Of a stretch of 64,000 bases of DNA, positions 41,301 through 49,149 are shown in pieces. Source of the DNA: Flavobacterium sp. (GTDB taxonomy: Bacteria; Bacteroidota; Bacteroidia; Flavobacteriales; Flavobacteriaceae). The position numbers were made by a program, and so were the translations under genes. Under the pieces are notes generated by a model. That model saw only the letters and a list, made by a program, of their open reading frames with translations, was not told the origin of the DNA and made no database searches. The first letter of the stretch is position 1, and every line of letters starts with the position of its first letter. Location of the stretch: assembly GCA_027484725.1 (NCBI GenBank), contig JAIXSK010000017.1, positions 1 to 64,000 on the forward strand, given 5' to 3'.

Positions 41301-41330
41301 AAAAAAGGAACTTAAATAAGTTCCTTTTTT
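41301..41330. terminator. Bidirectional terminator between lysS and the barrel gene
   Basis: A perfect 13-bp stem AAAAAAGGAACTT/AAGTTCCTTTTTT with a 4-nt loop lies between the convergent stops at 41289 and 41334 and can serve both. Confidence 0.9.
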
Positions 41331-41333
41331 GTT

Positions 41334-42284
41334 TTACAAAGCATAGTTTAAATTCAAACTCCACCGCGCTATCGCTTTTAAATTTCCGGCGGCTAAATCT
41401 TGCTGTAAGGGCCACATAAAGCTCATGCCCAGAGAAAATTTCTCCCTTCCGGCCTCTGCACCAATTTTGCCAAATAAAACTTGTCCTGCGGTATCTTCAA
41501 GCTGTAAACCATGCTGCTTATTGGCTTGATAATGCTCGGCAGCAATGCCCAATTGTGGTGCAAGTGAATATGTGTTCTTTTCATACAAATAAAAAACCGT
41601 TGCAGCATAATTAAATTGGTCTCCAAACTGATAGGCCCTTTCATTGACCGTTTTAAAAACATATTGCATCATGGTGTTGAGCCCGATTTTTTTATGTCGC
41701 AGGGTGTATTCTGTTGCTAGAGAATAATCCCAACTGCCGGTTCCGGCCTGAAAACTCGGATTCAAACTGCCAGAATTAGCTTCGTTGAATTTACCTGTGG
41801 GTAATTTGACTCCGGCGCCCAATTGCAAGGTATGCGCAAAATAAGTACTATCTGTATGGGTTTGATACAGTTGATACATAGCCATCAAGGTAATGTCGCC
41901 CAGACCAGATAAATTTTGATTGCCTTTTTTGGTTTCGCGTTCGTGAAAATGATATGGTGCCAAAACCGATAATTGAACTCTTTTAATTATCGGAATTCTT
42001 GCCCACAACTGAACCGTATTGAATTGCTCGTCATACCAAGGTGAGTTGCTGTACAAACCATCGTTGCTCTGATAATGCTGATGAAAATATCTCAACCCCA
42101 CAAAATGCGCGTTGAGCATTGAGGCAAAACCCATGCTTCCGCCACTGGCAGAACATCCACAGGCATCACAATCATCCTCTTCTTCCAAAAAGAGATATTG
42201 TTTGAAATGCTTGTGCGGAATGGTGTCTTTTACTGCAGCGGTTGCTGTAGATGCCAGCATCAAAAAGAAAATTATTTTTTTCAT
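41334..42284 (-). CDS. Outer-membrane beta-barrel with N-terminal CxxCxC cluster, in an MbnP/MbnH-like operon
   Basis: The protein has 316 residues from the ATG giving MKKIIFFLMLAS. A signal peptide is followed by a short acidic and cysteine-rich stretch, EEEDDCDACGCSASGG, with C39, C42 and C44, a plausible metal site. The rest alternates like a transporter-type barrel (LSGLGDITLMAMYQLYQ, AGVKLPTGKFNE, ending RWSLNLNYAL), similar in layout to the broad family annotated as phenol-degradation-type transporters. Its ATG is one base after the stop of the diheme peroxidase gene. I infer a copper or other metal export/import barrel working with that pair. Confidence 0.8.
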   Translation of the reverse strand: MKKIIFFLMLASTATAAVKDTIPHKHFKQYLFLEEEDDCDACGCSASGGSMGFASMLNAHFVGLRYFHQHYQSNDGLYSNSPWYDEQFNTVQLWARIPIIKRVQLSVLAPYHFHERETKKGNQNLSGLGDITLMAMYQLYQTHTDSTYFAHTLQLGAGVKLPTGKFNEANSGSLNPSFQAGTGSWDYSLATEYTLRHKKIGLNTMMQYVFKTVNERAYQFGDQFNYAATVFYLYEKNTYSLAPQLGIAAEHYQANKQHGLQLEDTAGQVLFGKIGAEAGREKFSLGMSFMWPLQQDLAAGNLKAIARWSLNLNYAL

Positions 42285-42285
42285 G

Positions 42286-43329
42286 CTATTGTTCTGCAAA
42301 TTTTGGATCCGTAAGATAAGTGTTGTCGGTCAGGGTTTTGAGAAAGGCTATGATGTCGGCTTTTTCTTGGCTCGTGAGTGGAATGCCCAAAGTACTGCCG
42401 TTTGAAAGCAGCGGATCAAGCGTTCCGGTATTGACCACGCCGGAACTGTAGTGATTCAAAACCGCTTCTAAGGTTAAAAAGCGGCCGTCGTGCATATAAG
42501 GCCCAGATTTTTCTACATTGCGCAAACTTGGCACTTTGAATTTGTATTTATCGGCATCATTGAGTGTTAATCTGTAATAACCTATATCATTCACTGCGGG
42601 ATTGATGGCCAAACCATTGTTTCTAAATGAATCATCGGTAAACAAATCAGTGGCGTGACAACTGGCGCATTTGGTTTGAAAAAGCGCATAACCATTGAGT
42701 TCTTGGGCTGTCATATCGCCGCCTGATTCATTTCGGCGGTAATGATCAAACTTTGAGTTCGAAGAGGTAACCATGACCATGAACTGAGCCAAAGCTTTGA
42801 GCATGTGTTCTGCATCAATGGGTTTTCCAGGAAAAGCCTGACCAAACAATTGAACATAGGCTGGGTCTGATTTGAGCATTTGCATGATGCTCGGCAAATA
42901 GCCGTTCATTTCTATTTCACTGAGCAGCGGAATAATGGGTTGTGTATCGAGCAAATCACTGGCTCCGTCCCACATAAAACGACTTTGATAGGCCAAGTTT
43001 TGAATGGGCGGTGCATTGCGTTTTCCGGCGGCGTTGTTGACTCCGTGGCTTACGGTGTGACCATGATGCGTAAAGGCAAATGACTGCACATGACAAAAAC
43101 CGCAAGAAACAATTCCGTCTGAGGCCAAACGACCTTCATAAAAAAGTTTTCTTCCGAGTTCAAAACCTTTTTGTGTAGGCGGATTAGCACTTAGATTATA
43201 AACCATGGGCGGAAAATTCTCGGGCACTTGAACTTGTAACGGTACATCGTGATATTCTGATGAATCATTAGAGCAACCGAAAGTAAAAACAAGCAAAAGC
43301 AAACTTGCAAGTAGAGATAATTTTCTCAT
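42286..43329 (-). CDS. Diheme cytochrome c peroxidase-like lipoprotein (MbnH/MauG group)
   Basis: I start at MRKLSLLASLLLLVFTFGC (347 residues), a lipoprotein signal with C19; the longer frame adds ten residues before it. Two heme c attachment motifs, CGFCH at 76-80 and CASCH at 221-225, and the peroxidase landmarks GRKLFYEGRLASDGIVSC, NAPPIQNLAYQSRFMWDG and FKVPSLRNVEKSGPYMHDGR are present. Next to an MbnP-like gene, the natural reading is MbnH: a MauG-type enzyme that oxidises a Trp of MbnP to kynurenine. A plain cytochrome c peroxidase is the alternative. A structured repeat B copy lies between the two genes. Confidence 0.9.
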   Translation of the reverse strand: MRKLSLLASLLLLVFTFGCSNDSSEYHDVPLQVQVPENFPPMVYNLSANPPTQKGFELGRKLFYEGRLASDGIVSCGFCHVQSFAFTHHGHTVSHGVNNAAGKRNAPPIQNLAYQSRFMWDGASDLLDTQPIIPLLSEIEMNGYLPSIMQMLKSDPAYVQLFGQAFPGKPIDAEHMLKALAQFMVMVTSSNSKFDHYRRNESGGDMTAQELNGYALFQTKCASCHATDLFTDDSFRNNGLAINPAVNDIGYYRLTLNDADKYKFKVPSLRNVEKSGPYMHDGRFLTLEAVLNHYSSGVVNTGTLDPLLSNGSTLGIPLTSQEKADIIAFLKTLTDNTYLTDPKFAEQ

Positions 43330-43343
43330 GTGGTTGATTTTTT

Positions 43344-43484
43344 TAGCCCTGATGGCCATGAAAAGCCCGGAGTTTCAAAAGCGTTATCGGTCAGCGGCGG
43401 TAAGGGCGACCAACGGAAGCCGGAAAGCGCCCTGAACCCACCGCTTTTGAAACGAGGACTTGTAATGAACAGCAGGAATGAGCT
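43344..43484 (+). repeat. Intergenic repeat family B, copy 2, with enlarged stem-loop
   Basis: It begins with TTAGCCCTGATGGCC and ends with GAACAGCAGGAATGAGCT, as other B copies do. The middle holds a 12-bp inverted repeat GTTTCAAAAGCG/CGCTTTTGAAAC (43372-43383 and 43442-43453) that encloses a further stem AGGGCG/CGCCCT. It lies inside the MbnP/MbnH-like operon, antisense to it. Confidence 0.6.
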
Positions 43485-43488
43485 GCTA

Positions 43489-44286
43489 TTAATCGTTGTG
43501 AACGTGGTCAACTCTGAACATTTCAGAGACGTTGTGCATGATGTCAGTTAAGATGTCGCCGCCCATAATCATGGCACCCATGCCCATATCGTTGTGGTCT
43601 TCAAGTTTGATTTTGTGGTGACCGTCGATGATTTTGGCCACGTCGGCAAAGATGTGCACGTCCGGTGTAATGTTGGTTCTGACCATTGCTTTTGTAGGCA
43701 AGTCAAGAACCACTTCTTCATAATTGTATGCCGATGAAGTTTTTCCGGTATGTACCATGAATGAAGTATCAGCAGGAACACCCGCAGAGGTAAAAGTGCC
43801 TTCAAAAGCAACAAATTTATAACCCGCAGCCCATGACCAAACCATTCCGGCGGCATTGGCATTGGTATATAAATCACCTTGACCATCTAAGCCAAGTGCC
43901 CATTGTGCTTGGTCAACACCAATACCAAAGTGAATTTTGGTGTAATCTCCGGCCGGGATATTGGTCAACGATAAAACATGTGAATCTTCATTAGATTCGT
44001 CTACAACAAAGTAGCTGTCGCTTTTTGGATATGTATAAGTAGAACCGTCGGCTTTTTCAAGTACGATGTTGCTGACAATATATTTTACATCAGAGATTTT
44101 GAGCGCTTCAGACTGAGATGTATTGTTGACTTGTGAGTTGAGTATAAGATCTGCATCGGCGTATACTTGATCAAACTCGATGTCGATGTTTCCTTTTCCG
44201 CTGGGTGATGAATCGCTGTCTTTTGAACAAGAAGTAGTAGATAATAAATTAGTGGTGGCTACAAAAGCCATGATGATTTTTTTCAT
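43489..44286 (-). CDS. MbnP-like copper-binding lipoprotein
   Basis: The protein has 265 residues, with lipidated C20 (STTSCSKDSDSS). The body follows the MbnP family pattern: DIEFDQVYADADLIL near the start, LKISDVKYIVSNI, LTNIPAGDYTKIHFGIGVDQAQW, MVWSWAAGYKFVAFEG and a FMVHTG stretch. Trp129, Trp150 and Trp152 are candidates for the kynurenine modification known in MbnP. The C-terminus is rich in Met and His (M234, M236, M239, M241, H251, H261, H263), fitting copper binding. The partner peroxidase is the next gene. No methanobactin precursor is seen. Confidence 0.88.
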   Translation of the reverse strand: MKKIIMAFVATTNLLSTTSCSKDSDSSPSGKGNIDIEFDQVYADADLILNSQVNNTSQSEALKISDVKYIVSNIVLEKADGSTYTYPKSDSYFVVDESNEDSHVLSLTNIPAGDYTKIHFGIGVDQAQWALGLDGQGDLYTNANAAGMVWSWAAGYKFVAFEGTFTSAGVPADTSFMVHTGKTSSAYNYEEVVLDLPTKAMVRTNITPDVHIFADVAKIIDGHHKIKLEDHNDMGMGAMIMGGDILTDIMHNVSEMFRVDHVHND

Positions 44287-44396
44287 TGTTTTTAAATTTT
44301 AATACGTAAAAGTGTATCTGAACTCAAAAGAGTAGATAAAAATTTTGGATAAAAATATCCTGTTGAACGAGAGACTCAGTGCAACATCAAAAAAGT

Positions 44397-44768
44397 TTAC
44401 GCATCAAAAGTGGGCGGATGAAAAATGCCCTGATCGCTCAAATGAGCATACAGATTGTTGTATAGAAAATAAGAAGTGCCTTGAAAATGAGGTGAAAAAT
44501 TGCATTCAAATGCAACTGATTCTGCATAAAACCAATCGTTGGTTTCTGGGCTGGCGTGTTTTTTATCTGGTGAAGTAGGTTTTTCGTTTTCGGCTGTTTT
44601 GGCCAATTGTTTCATCAAATGACATTTTCCGTTGCAATGCATTTGCGGCTTGGCCTTGTTCACACAGAGTGTTTTGGCTATGTAATCATAATTTATCGCA
44701 TACTCAATAACCGGAAAAATGGGTTTGAGTAAAACCGATAAAACTATAATGAAGACCAACTTTTTCAC
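44397..44768 (-). CDS. Small Cys/His-rich membrane-anchored protein, first gene of the MbnP/MbnH-like operon
   Basis: The protein has 123 residues. The start codon is GTG, giving MKKLVFIIVLSVLLKPIFPV, a signal anchor or signal peptide. Right after it comes a conserved-looking metal-type cluster: C35, H44, C45, C49 and H50 in the stretch from CVNK to HCNGKCHLMKQL. A Lys/Pro-rich linker and a C-terminal HPPTFDA follow. It lies 110 bases upstream of the MbnP-like gene. I do not recognise a named family. By motif and position I infer a periplasmic metal (copper) chaperone or sensor. TATATTTG lies 4 bases before the GTG, so the message may be leaderless. Confidence 0.75.
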   Translation of the reverse strand: MKKLVFIIVLSVLLKPIFPVIEYAINYDYIAKTLCVNKAKPQMHCNGKCHLMKQLAKTAENEKPTSPDKKHASPETNDWFYAESVAFECNFSPHFQGTSYFLYNNLYAHLSDQGIFHPPTFDA

Positions 44769-44887
44769 GTTGCAAATATACTCAATACGGTTTGTTTTTA
44801 TTTTGTTAAAAACAGTTTATTTTTTTCAGGAATTAAACTATCTTCGGTGTGCTTTGTCCAAAAGCCCAAACTTTAAAAATCAATATC

Positions 44888-45436
44888 ATGAAAAGATTAG
44901 CATTAATTGTTTTGTTGTCAGCAGGTGTTTCTGCTTGGGCACAAGACACCAAGAAAGACAAAAAAGAAGCTTCGAAAGCGCAAACGGAAGTTAAAGAGGA
45001 AACTAAAAATCCTCAGGGTGTCAGACCAATGACGAAACGCGAGCCGATGAGTTTAGAGCAAAGAGTTGAGATGCGTATGAAAAGATTATCAACTCAACTT
45101 AATCTAACTGATGCTCAGAAAAAAGAGATCCAACCTATTTTACTTGAGCAAGAAAAATCTAGAGACAACATGATTTCTGAAAGAAAAGCCATGAAAGAAT
45201 CAGGAAAACAACTGACCATGGATGAAAAATTAGCCAGAAAAGATCAGTTCATGAAAAGTCAAGAAGAATACAAGGCAAAATTTGTAAAAATTTTAGATGC
45301 CAATCAGCTCAAAAAATGGGAAGAAATTGAAGCCAATCGCAAAGAAAGAGCACAAGAGTTGATTGAAAAGAGAATGGAAAAAAAGGTTGAAAAAAAAGCT
45401 GAAAAGCTAGAGCAAAAAGATGCTCAAAAACAATAA
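44888..45436 (+). CDS. Secreted Spy/CpxP-like helical protein
   Basis: The protein has 182 residues from the ATG giving MKRLALIVLLSAGVSAWAQ, a signal peptide; the longer frame is less likely. The mature part is charged and helical, with LTDAQKKEIQPILLEQ (LTxxQ style of Spy/CpxP periplasmic chaperones) and a very Lys/Glu-rich tail of coiled-coil type (EKRMEKKVEKKAEKLEQK). Family members respond to envelope or metal stress in other bacteria. It is divergent from the MbnP/MbnH-like operon with 119 bases between starts, which makes shared regulation possible. Confidence 0.75.
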   Translation: MKRLALIVLLSAGVSAWAQDTKKDKKEASKAQTEVKEETKNPQGVRPMTKREPMSLEQRVEMRMKRLSTQLNLTDAQKKEIQPILLEQEKSRDNMISERKAMKESGKQLTMDEKLARKDQFMKSQEEYKAKFVKILDANQLKKWEEIEANRKERAQELIEKRMEKKVEKKAEKLEQKDAQKQ

Positions 45437-45449
45437 GAAACATTTAATT

Positions 45450-45479
45450 TTGAGAGAATTCAAAAAAAGCCTAGATTTG
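45450..45479 (+). promoter_or_regulatory. Promoter of the 108-residue secreted protein
   Basis: TTG (45450-45452), 19 bases, then TAGATTTG (45472-45479) match the consensus exactly, 25 bases before the ATG and just after the preceding gene. Confidence 0.65.
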
Positions 45480-45504
45480 GTTTTTAATTAATCAACAACT
45501 CATT

Positions 45505-45831
45505 ATGAAAAAAATCATTGCTATAATTGCTGTAATGTTGGCTTTTACTGTTAATGCTCAAGCTCAAGCAAAAAAGACAACCAGTTTAGAAGCCGCCAAA
45601 AAAGACATTGCTTTGTTGGCCAGCAGAATTAAAATGGACGAAACCTTAAAAGCTGATTTAACCACTTTGATGGTAACTAAACACGACATCTTGTCTGACC
45701 CTAAGATTTCAGAAGCAGACAAAGAAACTGCTTCGAAACAGTATATTCGCAAGTTGATGTCTGCCTTGAATGAAGAACAAAAAAAGGTTTTACACAGTGA
45801 TCCTGAGCTACTTAAAAAATTAGTTCACTAA
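45505..45831 (+). CDS. Small secreted helical protein of unknown function
   Basis: A 108-residue protein with a signal peptide (MKKIIAIIAVMLAFTVNAQA). The mature part is all-helical in appearance, with the pattern KDIALLASRIKMDETLKADLTTLMVTKHDIL and a C-terminal LNEEQKKVLHSDPELLKKLVH. In general design it resembles a short Spy-like protein and may be a diverged relative of the gene before it. It has its own promoter, so the two can be expressed separately. No function can be assigned. Confidence 0.75.
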   Translation: MKKIIAIIAVMLAFTVNAQAQAKKTTSLEAAKKDIALLASRIKMDETLKADLTTLMVTKHDILSDPKISEADKETASKQYIRKLMSALNEEQKKVLHSDPELLKKLVH

Positions 45832-45843
45832 GAAAAATGATAT

Positions 45844-45869
45844 AAAAGCCCGCTAGTTAGCGGGCTTTT
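45844..45869. terminator. Bidirectional terminator between the small secreted protein and hemL
   Basis: An 11-bp stem AAAAGCCCGCT/AGCGGGCTTTT with a 4-nt loop lies between convergent stops at 45831 and 45873. Confidence 0.9.
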
Positions 45870-45872
45870 TTG

Positions 45873-47159
45873 TTATAGTGTTACAGCTACTTTTTGGATT
45901 GCGTTTAAAGTAAAATCTAAATCTTCATACGTTAAGGCGTCTGTTATAAACCATGTCTCGTATGCAGATGGCGCAATATAAACACCTTCTCGCAGCAATC
46001 CGTGAAAGAACTTTTTGAATCGCGGATTATCGCCTCGAGCAGCCGTTTGAAAATCAACCACTGGCTCTGAATCAAAATGCACTGAAATCATTGAACCTAC
46101 TCTATTAATAGTGTGATCAATTTGATGATCTGTCATGATTTTCCGGATTCCAGATTCAAGGTAGGCCGTTTTTTGCTCTAATCGATTAAAAATCTCTGTA
46201 TCCTCATTGAGCGATTGCAACATGGCCAGTCCGGCTGCCATAGCCAACGGGTTTCCCGAAAGTGTTCCGGCTTGATACACCGGCCCTATGGGCGCTAAAT
46301 GATTCATGATTTCTGCTCTGGCTGCAAAAGCACCTACCGGCAAACCACCACCAATTACTTTTCCGAACGCAACAATGTCGGCGCTGATGTTGTAAAGCTC
46401 TTGTGCTCCGCCTCTGGCCAATCTAAAACCGGTCATTACTTCATCAAAAATAAGCAGGATTCCATGCTGATCGCACATACTTCTCAAACCTTGAAGAAAA
46501 CCATTTTGCGGAGGAACACAACCCATGTTTCCGGCCACCGGCTCAATAATAATGGCCGCAATTTGCTCAGGATTCGCGGAAATTATTTCGCTTACATGAT
46601 TCAAATCGTTGTAACGAGCCAATAAAGTATCTTGGGCTGTCCCGGCTGTAACCCCCGGACTATTGGGTGTTCCAAAAGTACTGGCACCGCTTCCGGCCTG
46701 AATTAAAAACGAATCTGAATGTCCGTGGTAACAACCCGAAAACTTAATGATTTTGTCTCTTTTGGTATATCCGCGTGCCAATCGAACCGCGCTCATACAA
46801 GCTTCGGTTCCGGAGTTGACAAATCTAATTTTATCAATGTTGGGCACCATTGATACCGCTAACTGAGCAATCTGGGTTTCAAGCGCTGTGGGCGTTCCGA
46901 AAGAAGTTCCGAGTTGTGTGCGTTTGACCACTGCATCTACCACTGCCGGATGCGCATGCCCTAAAATCATCGGGCCCCATGAATTGATGTAATCTACATA
47001 GCGATTGTCATCTTCATCAAACAAATAAGCACCTTGTGCGCGTTTCATGAAAATAGGCGTTCCTCCCACTGCTTTAAAAGCGCGGACGGGTGAGTTGACA
47101 CCGCCGGGAATTACTTGTTCGGCTTCAACAAAAAGCTGACTGCTTCTTTGGTATAACAT
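45873..47159 (-). CDS. hemL: Glutamate-1-semialdehyde 2,1-aminomutase
   Basis: This 428-residue PLP enzyme converts glutamate-1-semialdehyde to 5-aminolevulinate in the C5 heme pathway. The class III aminotransferase pattern ([18 protein letters not shown]) and the PLP lysine K267 in [15 protein letters not shown] are clear, along with [16 protein letters not shown]. Length is normal. It begins 1 base after the stop of the LysM glucosaminidase gene, so it belongs to that transcript. Confidence 0.98.
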   Translation of the reverse strand: MLYQRSSQLFVEAEQVIPGGVNSPVRAFKAVGGTPIFMKRAQGAYLFDEDDNRYVDYINSWGPMILGHAHPAVVDAVVKRTQLGTSFGTPTALETQIAQLAVSMVPNIDKIRFVNSGTEACMSAVRLARGYTKRDKIIKFSGCYHGHSDSFLIQAGSGASTFGTPNSPGVTAGTAQDTLLARYNDLNHVSEIISANPEQIAAIIIEPVAGNMGCVPPQNGFLQGLRSMCDQHGILLIFDEVMTGFRLARGGAQELYNISADIVAFGKVIGGGLPVGAFAARAEIMNHLAPIGPVYQAGTLSGNPLAMAAGLAMLQSLNEDTEIFNRLEQKTAYLESGIRKIMTDHQIDHTINRVGSMISVHFDSEPVVDFQTAARGDNPRFKKFFHGLLREGVYIAPSAYETWFITDALTYEDLDFTLNAIQKVAVTL

Positions 47160-47160
47160 A

Positions 47161-48243
47161 TTATTTTACGATTAAATTCTGTCCGATAGAAAGCGCACTG
47201 TCTTGCAAATTGTTTTTGCGCTTTAGCTCATCAACAGAGATATTGAATTTTTTAGAAATAGAATACAAGGTATCGCCTTGACTTACCTGATAAGCATCTG
47301 ATTTAGGCGAAACCTGAGTATTGGTATTAACAGGTGTAAATTCTTTTCCAAGAACTTCTGCATCGTATTGATTGAGCTCATAGCGTTCAATGATGGCAAT
47401 GAGTTTTTCTGGATATTTTGGGTCGGTGGCATAACCGGCTCTTTTGAGTCCGCGTGCCCATTCTTTATAATCGTCTTTTTCAAGTTCAAATAAAGGTGCA
47501 TACCATTTGCGATTGAGCAAAAACAAAGCGTGATCGCGATAGGAATCCATCGATTGATCATATTTTCTGAAGCATTCTTGCTCTTCATCATCGTCGTAGC
47601 GAATACTTGGGCCGTCCCAATCTTTATGGCATTTTATCCCGAAATGATTGTTGGCCAACAAACACAGCGGACCAGTTCCGGAGCCCGACTCTAAGATTCC
47701 TTGACCTAAAATAATACTGGCCGGAATGCCATATTCACGCATATTGCTTTGAGCAACGCCTTTGTATTGATTGATGTAATCTAAAATCATGGCCGTAGTT
47801 ACTTTTACGCGCGTTGTGGCCTCAAGAATTTCTGTTTTAGAATACACTTCTTCTTTGCCGTTAGACTTATTTTCTTCTTTGGCTGATTCGTACTTTTGCT
47901 CGATTTTTTTGATTTCAGCCAGAACCAGAGAATCTTCATTAGACTTCATCACTTCTGGCTTAGGCTTTTGTACAACCACAACCGTTGGTGTTGATGTTTT
48001 TGTAGGTGTTTTGGCACTATTAGACACTGTGGGTTTGGTCGTAGGTTTGGTAGAAGTCTTGGCTGTTGTTTTTTGAATAACTGCTTTACTTGCGCTATTT
48101 TGAGTAGGCTTCTTTTTTGTTGCACTTGTCGTTGCATTGGTTGGTTTTTTATAACCCGATTTGCTTGTACGCACCACGGTTTGTTGCGTATGACAAGCAG
48201 CCAAGAGCAAAACCAGAAAAACCAACAATAATCTCTTAAACAT
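47161..48243 (-). CDS. Glucosaminidase lipoprotein with LysM domain
   Basis: The protein has 360 residues, with a lipoprotein signal ([11 protein letters not shown]17). A long low-complexity Thr/Lys/Pro/Ser linker covers about residues 25-95. The glucosaminidase domain comes next ([20 protein letters not shown] with the catalytic Glu of [35 protein letters not shown]). A C-terminal LysM ends it ([20 protein letters not shown]). It would cleave or remodel peptidoglycan at the envelope. The gene overlaps the preceding enzyme gene by 8 bases, so the two are translated in a coupled way. Confidence 0.93.
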   Translation of the reverse strand: MFKRLLLVFLVLLLAACHTQQTVVRTSKSGYKKPTNATTSATKKKPTQNSASKAVIQKTTAKTSTKPTTKPTVSNSAKTPTKTSTPTVVVVQKPKPEVMKSNEDSLVLAEIKKIEQKYESAKEENKSNGKEEVYSKTEILEATTRVKVTTAMILDYINQYKGVAQSNMREYGIPASIILGQGILESGSGTGPLCLLANNHFGIKCHKDWDGPSIRYDDDEEQECFRKYDQSMDSYRDHALFLLNRKWYAPLFELEKDDYKEWARGLKRAGYATDPKYPEKLIAIIERYELNQYDAEVLGKEFTPVNTNTQVSPKSDAYQVSQGDTLYSISKKFNISVDELKRKNNLQDSALSIGQNLIVK

Positions 48244-49138
48244 GGGTTGTAATTAAGGGTAATTTTTTTTGCAACAAAACTTGGTTCATCCCATGAATTC
48301 CTTGTAATCCACCGGTGTGAATCATTAGAATTTGGGCGCCCTTCTCAAAATATCCTTTTGATATCAAATCCATAACGCCAAAAACCATTTTTGCTGTATA
48401 AATCGGGTCGAGCGGGACTTGCGTTTTCTGATAAAAATCATTCATGAATTCAATCAATGTTGCCGTTACTTTGGCATAGCCATCAAATTCATATCCGCTG
48501 ATTAATTCCCAGTTTCCGGCCGGTGCAAATTTACAAATTTCATTGGTTAAAAAATCGCCTTTGAGCGCCGGAAATCCCAAAATTTTTTGATGTGAAAAAG
48601 CCGATCGAATCAGCCCCGAAATAGTACCCCCGGTTCCAACAGCACAACAGACATAATCATAGTGCGCGTCCTCTGATGTCAAAATTTCTTGCGTGCCTTG
48701 AATCGCCAAAGCATTGGTTCCACCTTCAGGAATCAAATAAAAATCTCCCCATTTTTGATGAAGAAATGATATAAATTCTGTTGATTCTTTTTTCTGATAA
48801 ATCTCACGAGTTACAAACTCAAACTGCATTCCATACGAAAATGCAAAAGACAAAGTTGGATTGTTCGCAATTTGTGAATACAGTTCATCGCCTCTTATAA
48901 CACCTATGGTCTGAAAACCATATTCTTTACCGGCAGCAGCTACTGCAGCTATATGATTCGAAAAAGCCCCACCAAAAGTGAGTAAGGTATTATAATTTAA
49001 CTGCTTGGCTTGCTCAAGATTGTATTTGAGTTTACGGAATTTGTTTCCGGATATGTGCGGATGCAACAAATCATCGCGCTTGATATCCAAAATAATTTCT
49101 GCTGTATCAAGCGCAATGTTTTGATTGAAAGAATTCAA
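48236..49138 (-). CDS. ACC deaminase / D-cysteine desulfhydrase family enzyme
   Basis: This 300-residue fold-type II PLP enzyme has its PLP lysine in HISGNKFRKLKYNL, then LLTFGGAFSNHIAAVAAAGKEYGF, and VGTGGTISGLI binding the PLP phosphate. The family includes 1-aminocyclopropane-1-carboxylate deaminase and D-cysteine desulfhydrase; in Flavobacteria the latter is more plausible but unproven. The only good start is TTG: I see no in-frame ATG between the upstream stop and SGNK. It lies 11 bases after a T9SS gene. Confidence 0.88.
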   Translation of the reverse strand: MNSFNQNIALDTAEIILDIKRDDLLHPHISGNKFRKLKYNLEQAKQLNYNTLLTFGGAFSNHIAAVAAAGKEYGFQTIGVIRGDELYSQIANNPTLSFAFSYGMQFEFVTREIYQKKESTEFISFLHQKWGDFYLIPEGGTNALAIQGTQEILTSEDAHYDYVCCAVGTGGTISGLIRSAFSHQKILGFPALKGDFLTNEICKFAPAGNWELISGYEFDGYAKVTATLIEFMNDFYQKTQVPLDPIYTAKMVFGVMDLISKGYFEKGAQILMIHTGGLQGIHGMNQVLLQKKLPLITTHV

Positions 49139-49149
49139 AGGAATACTGA

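Noticed and set aside
42286..43329. Searched around the diheme gene for a methanobactin-like precursor peptide
   Set aside because: No short frame with a suitable leader and cysteine core was seen in the gaps of the operon.
43330..43551. Plus-strand frame of 73 residues between the MbnH-like and MbnP-like genes
   Set aside because: It spans repeat B copy 2 and the start of a well supported minus-strand gene; its sequence is that of the repeat's inverted arms.
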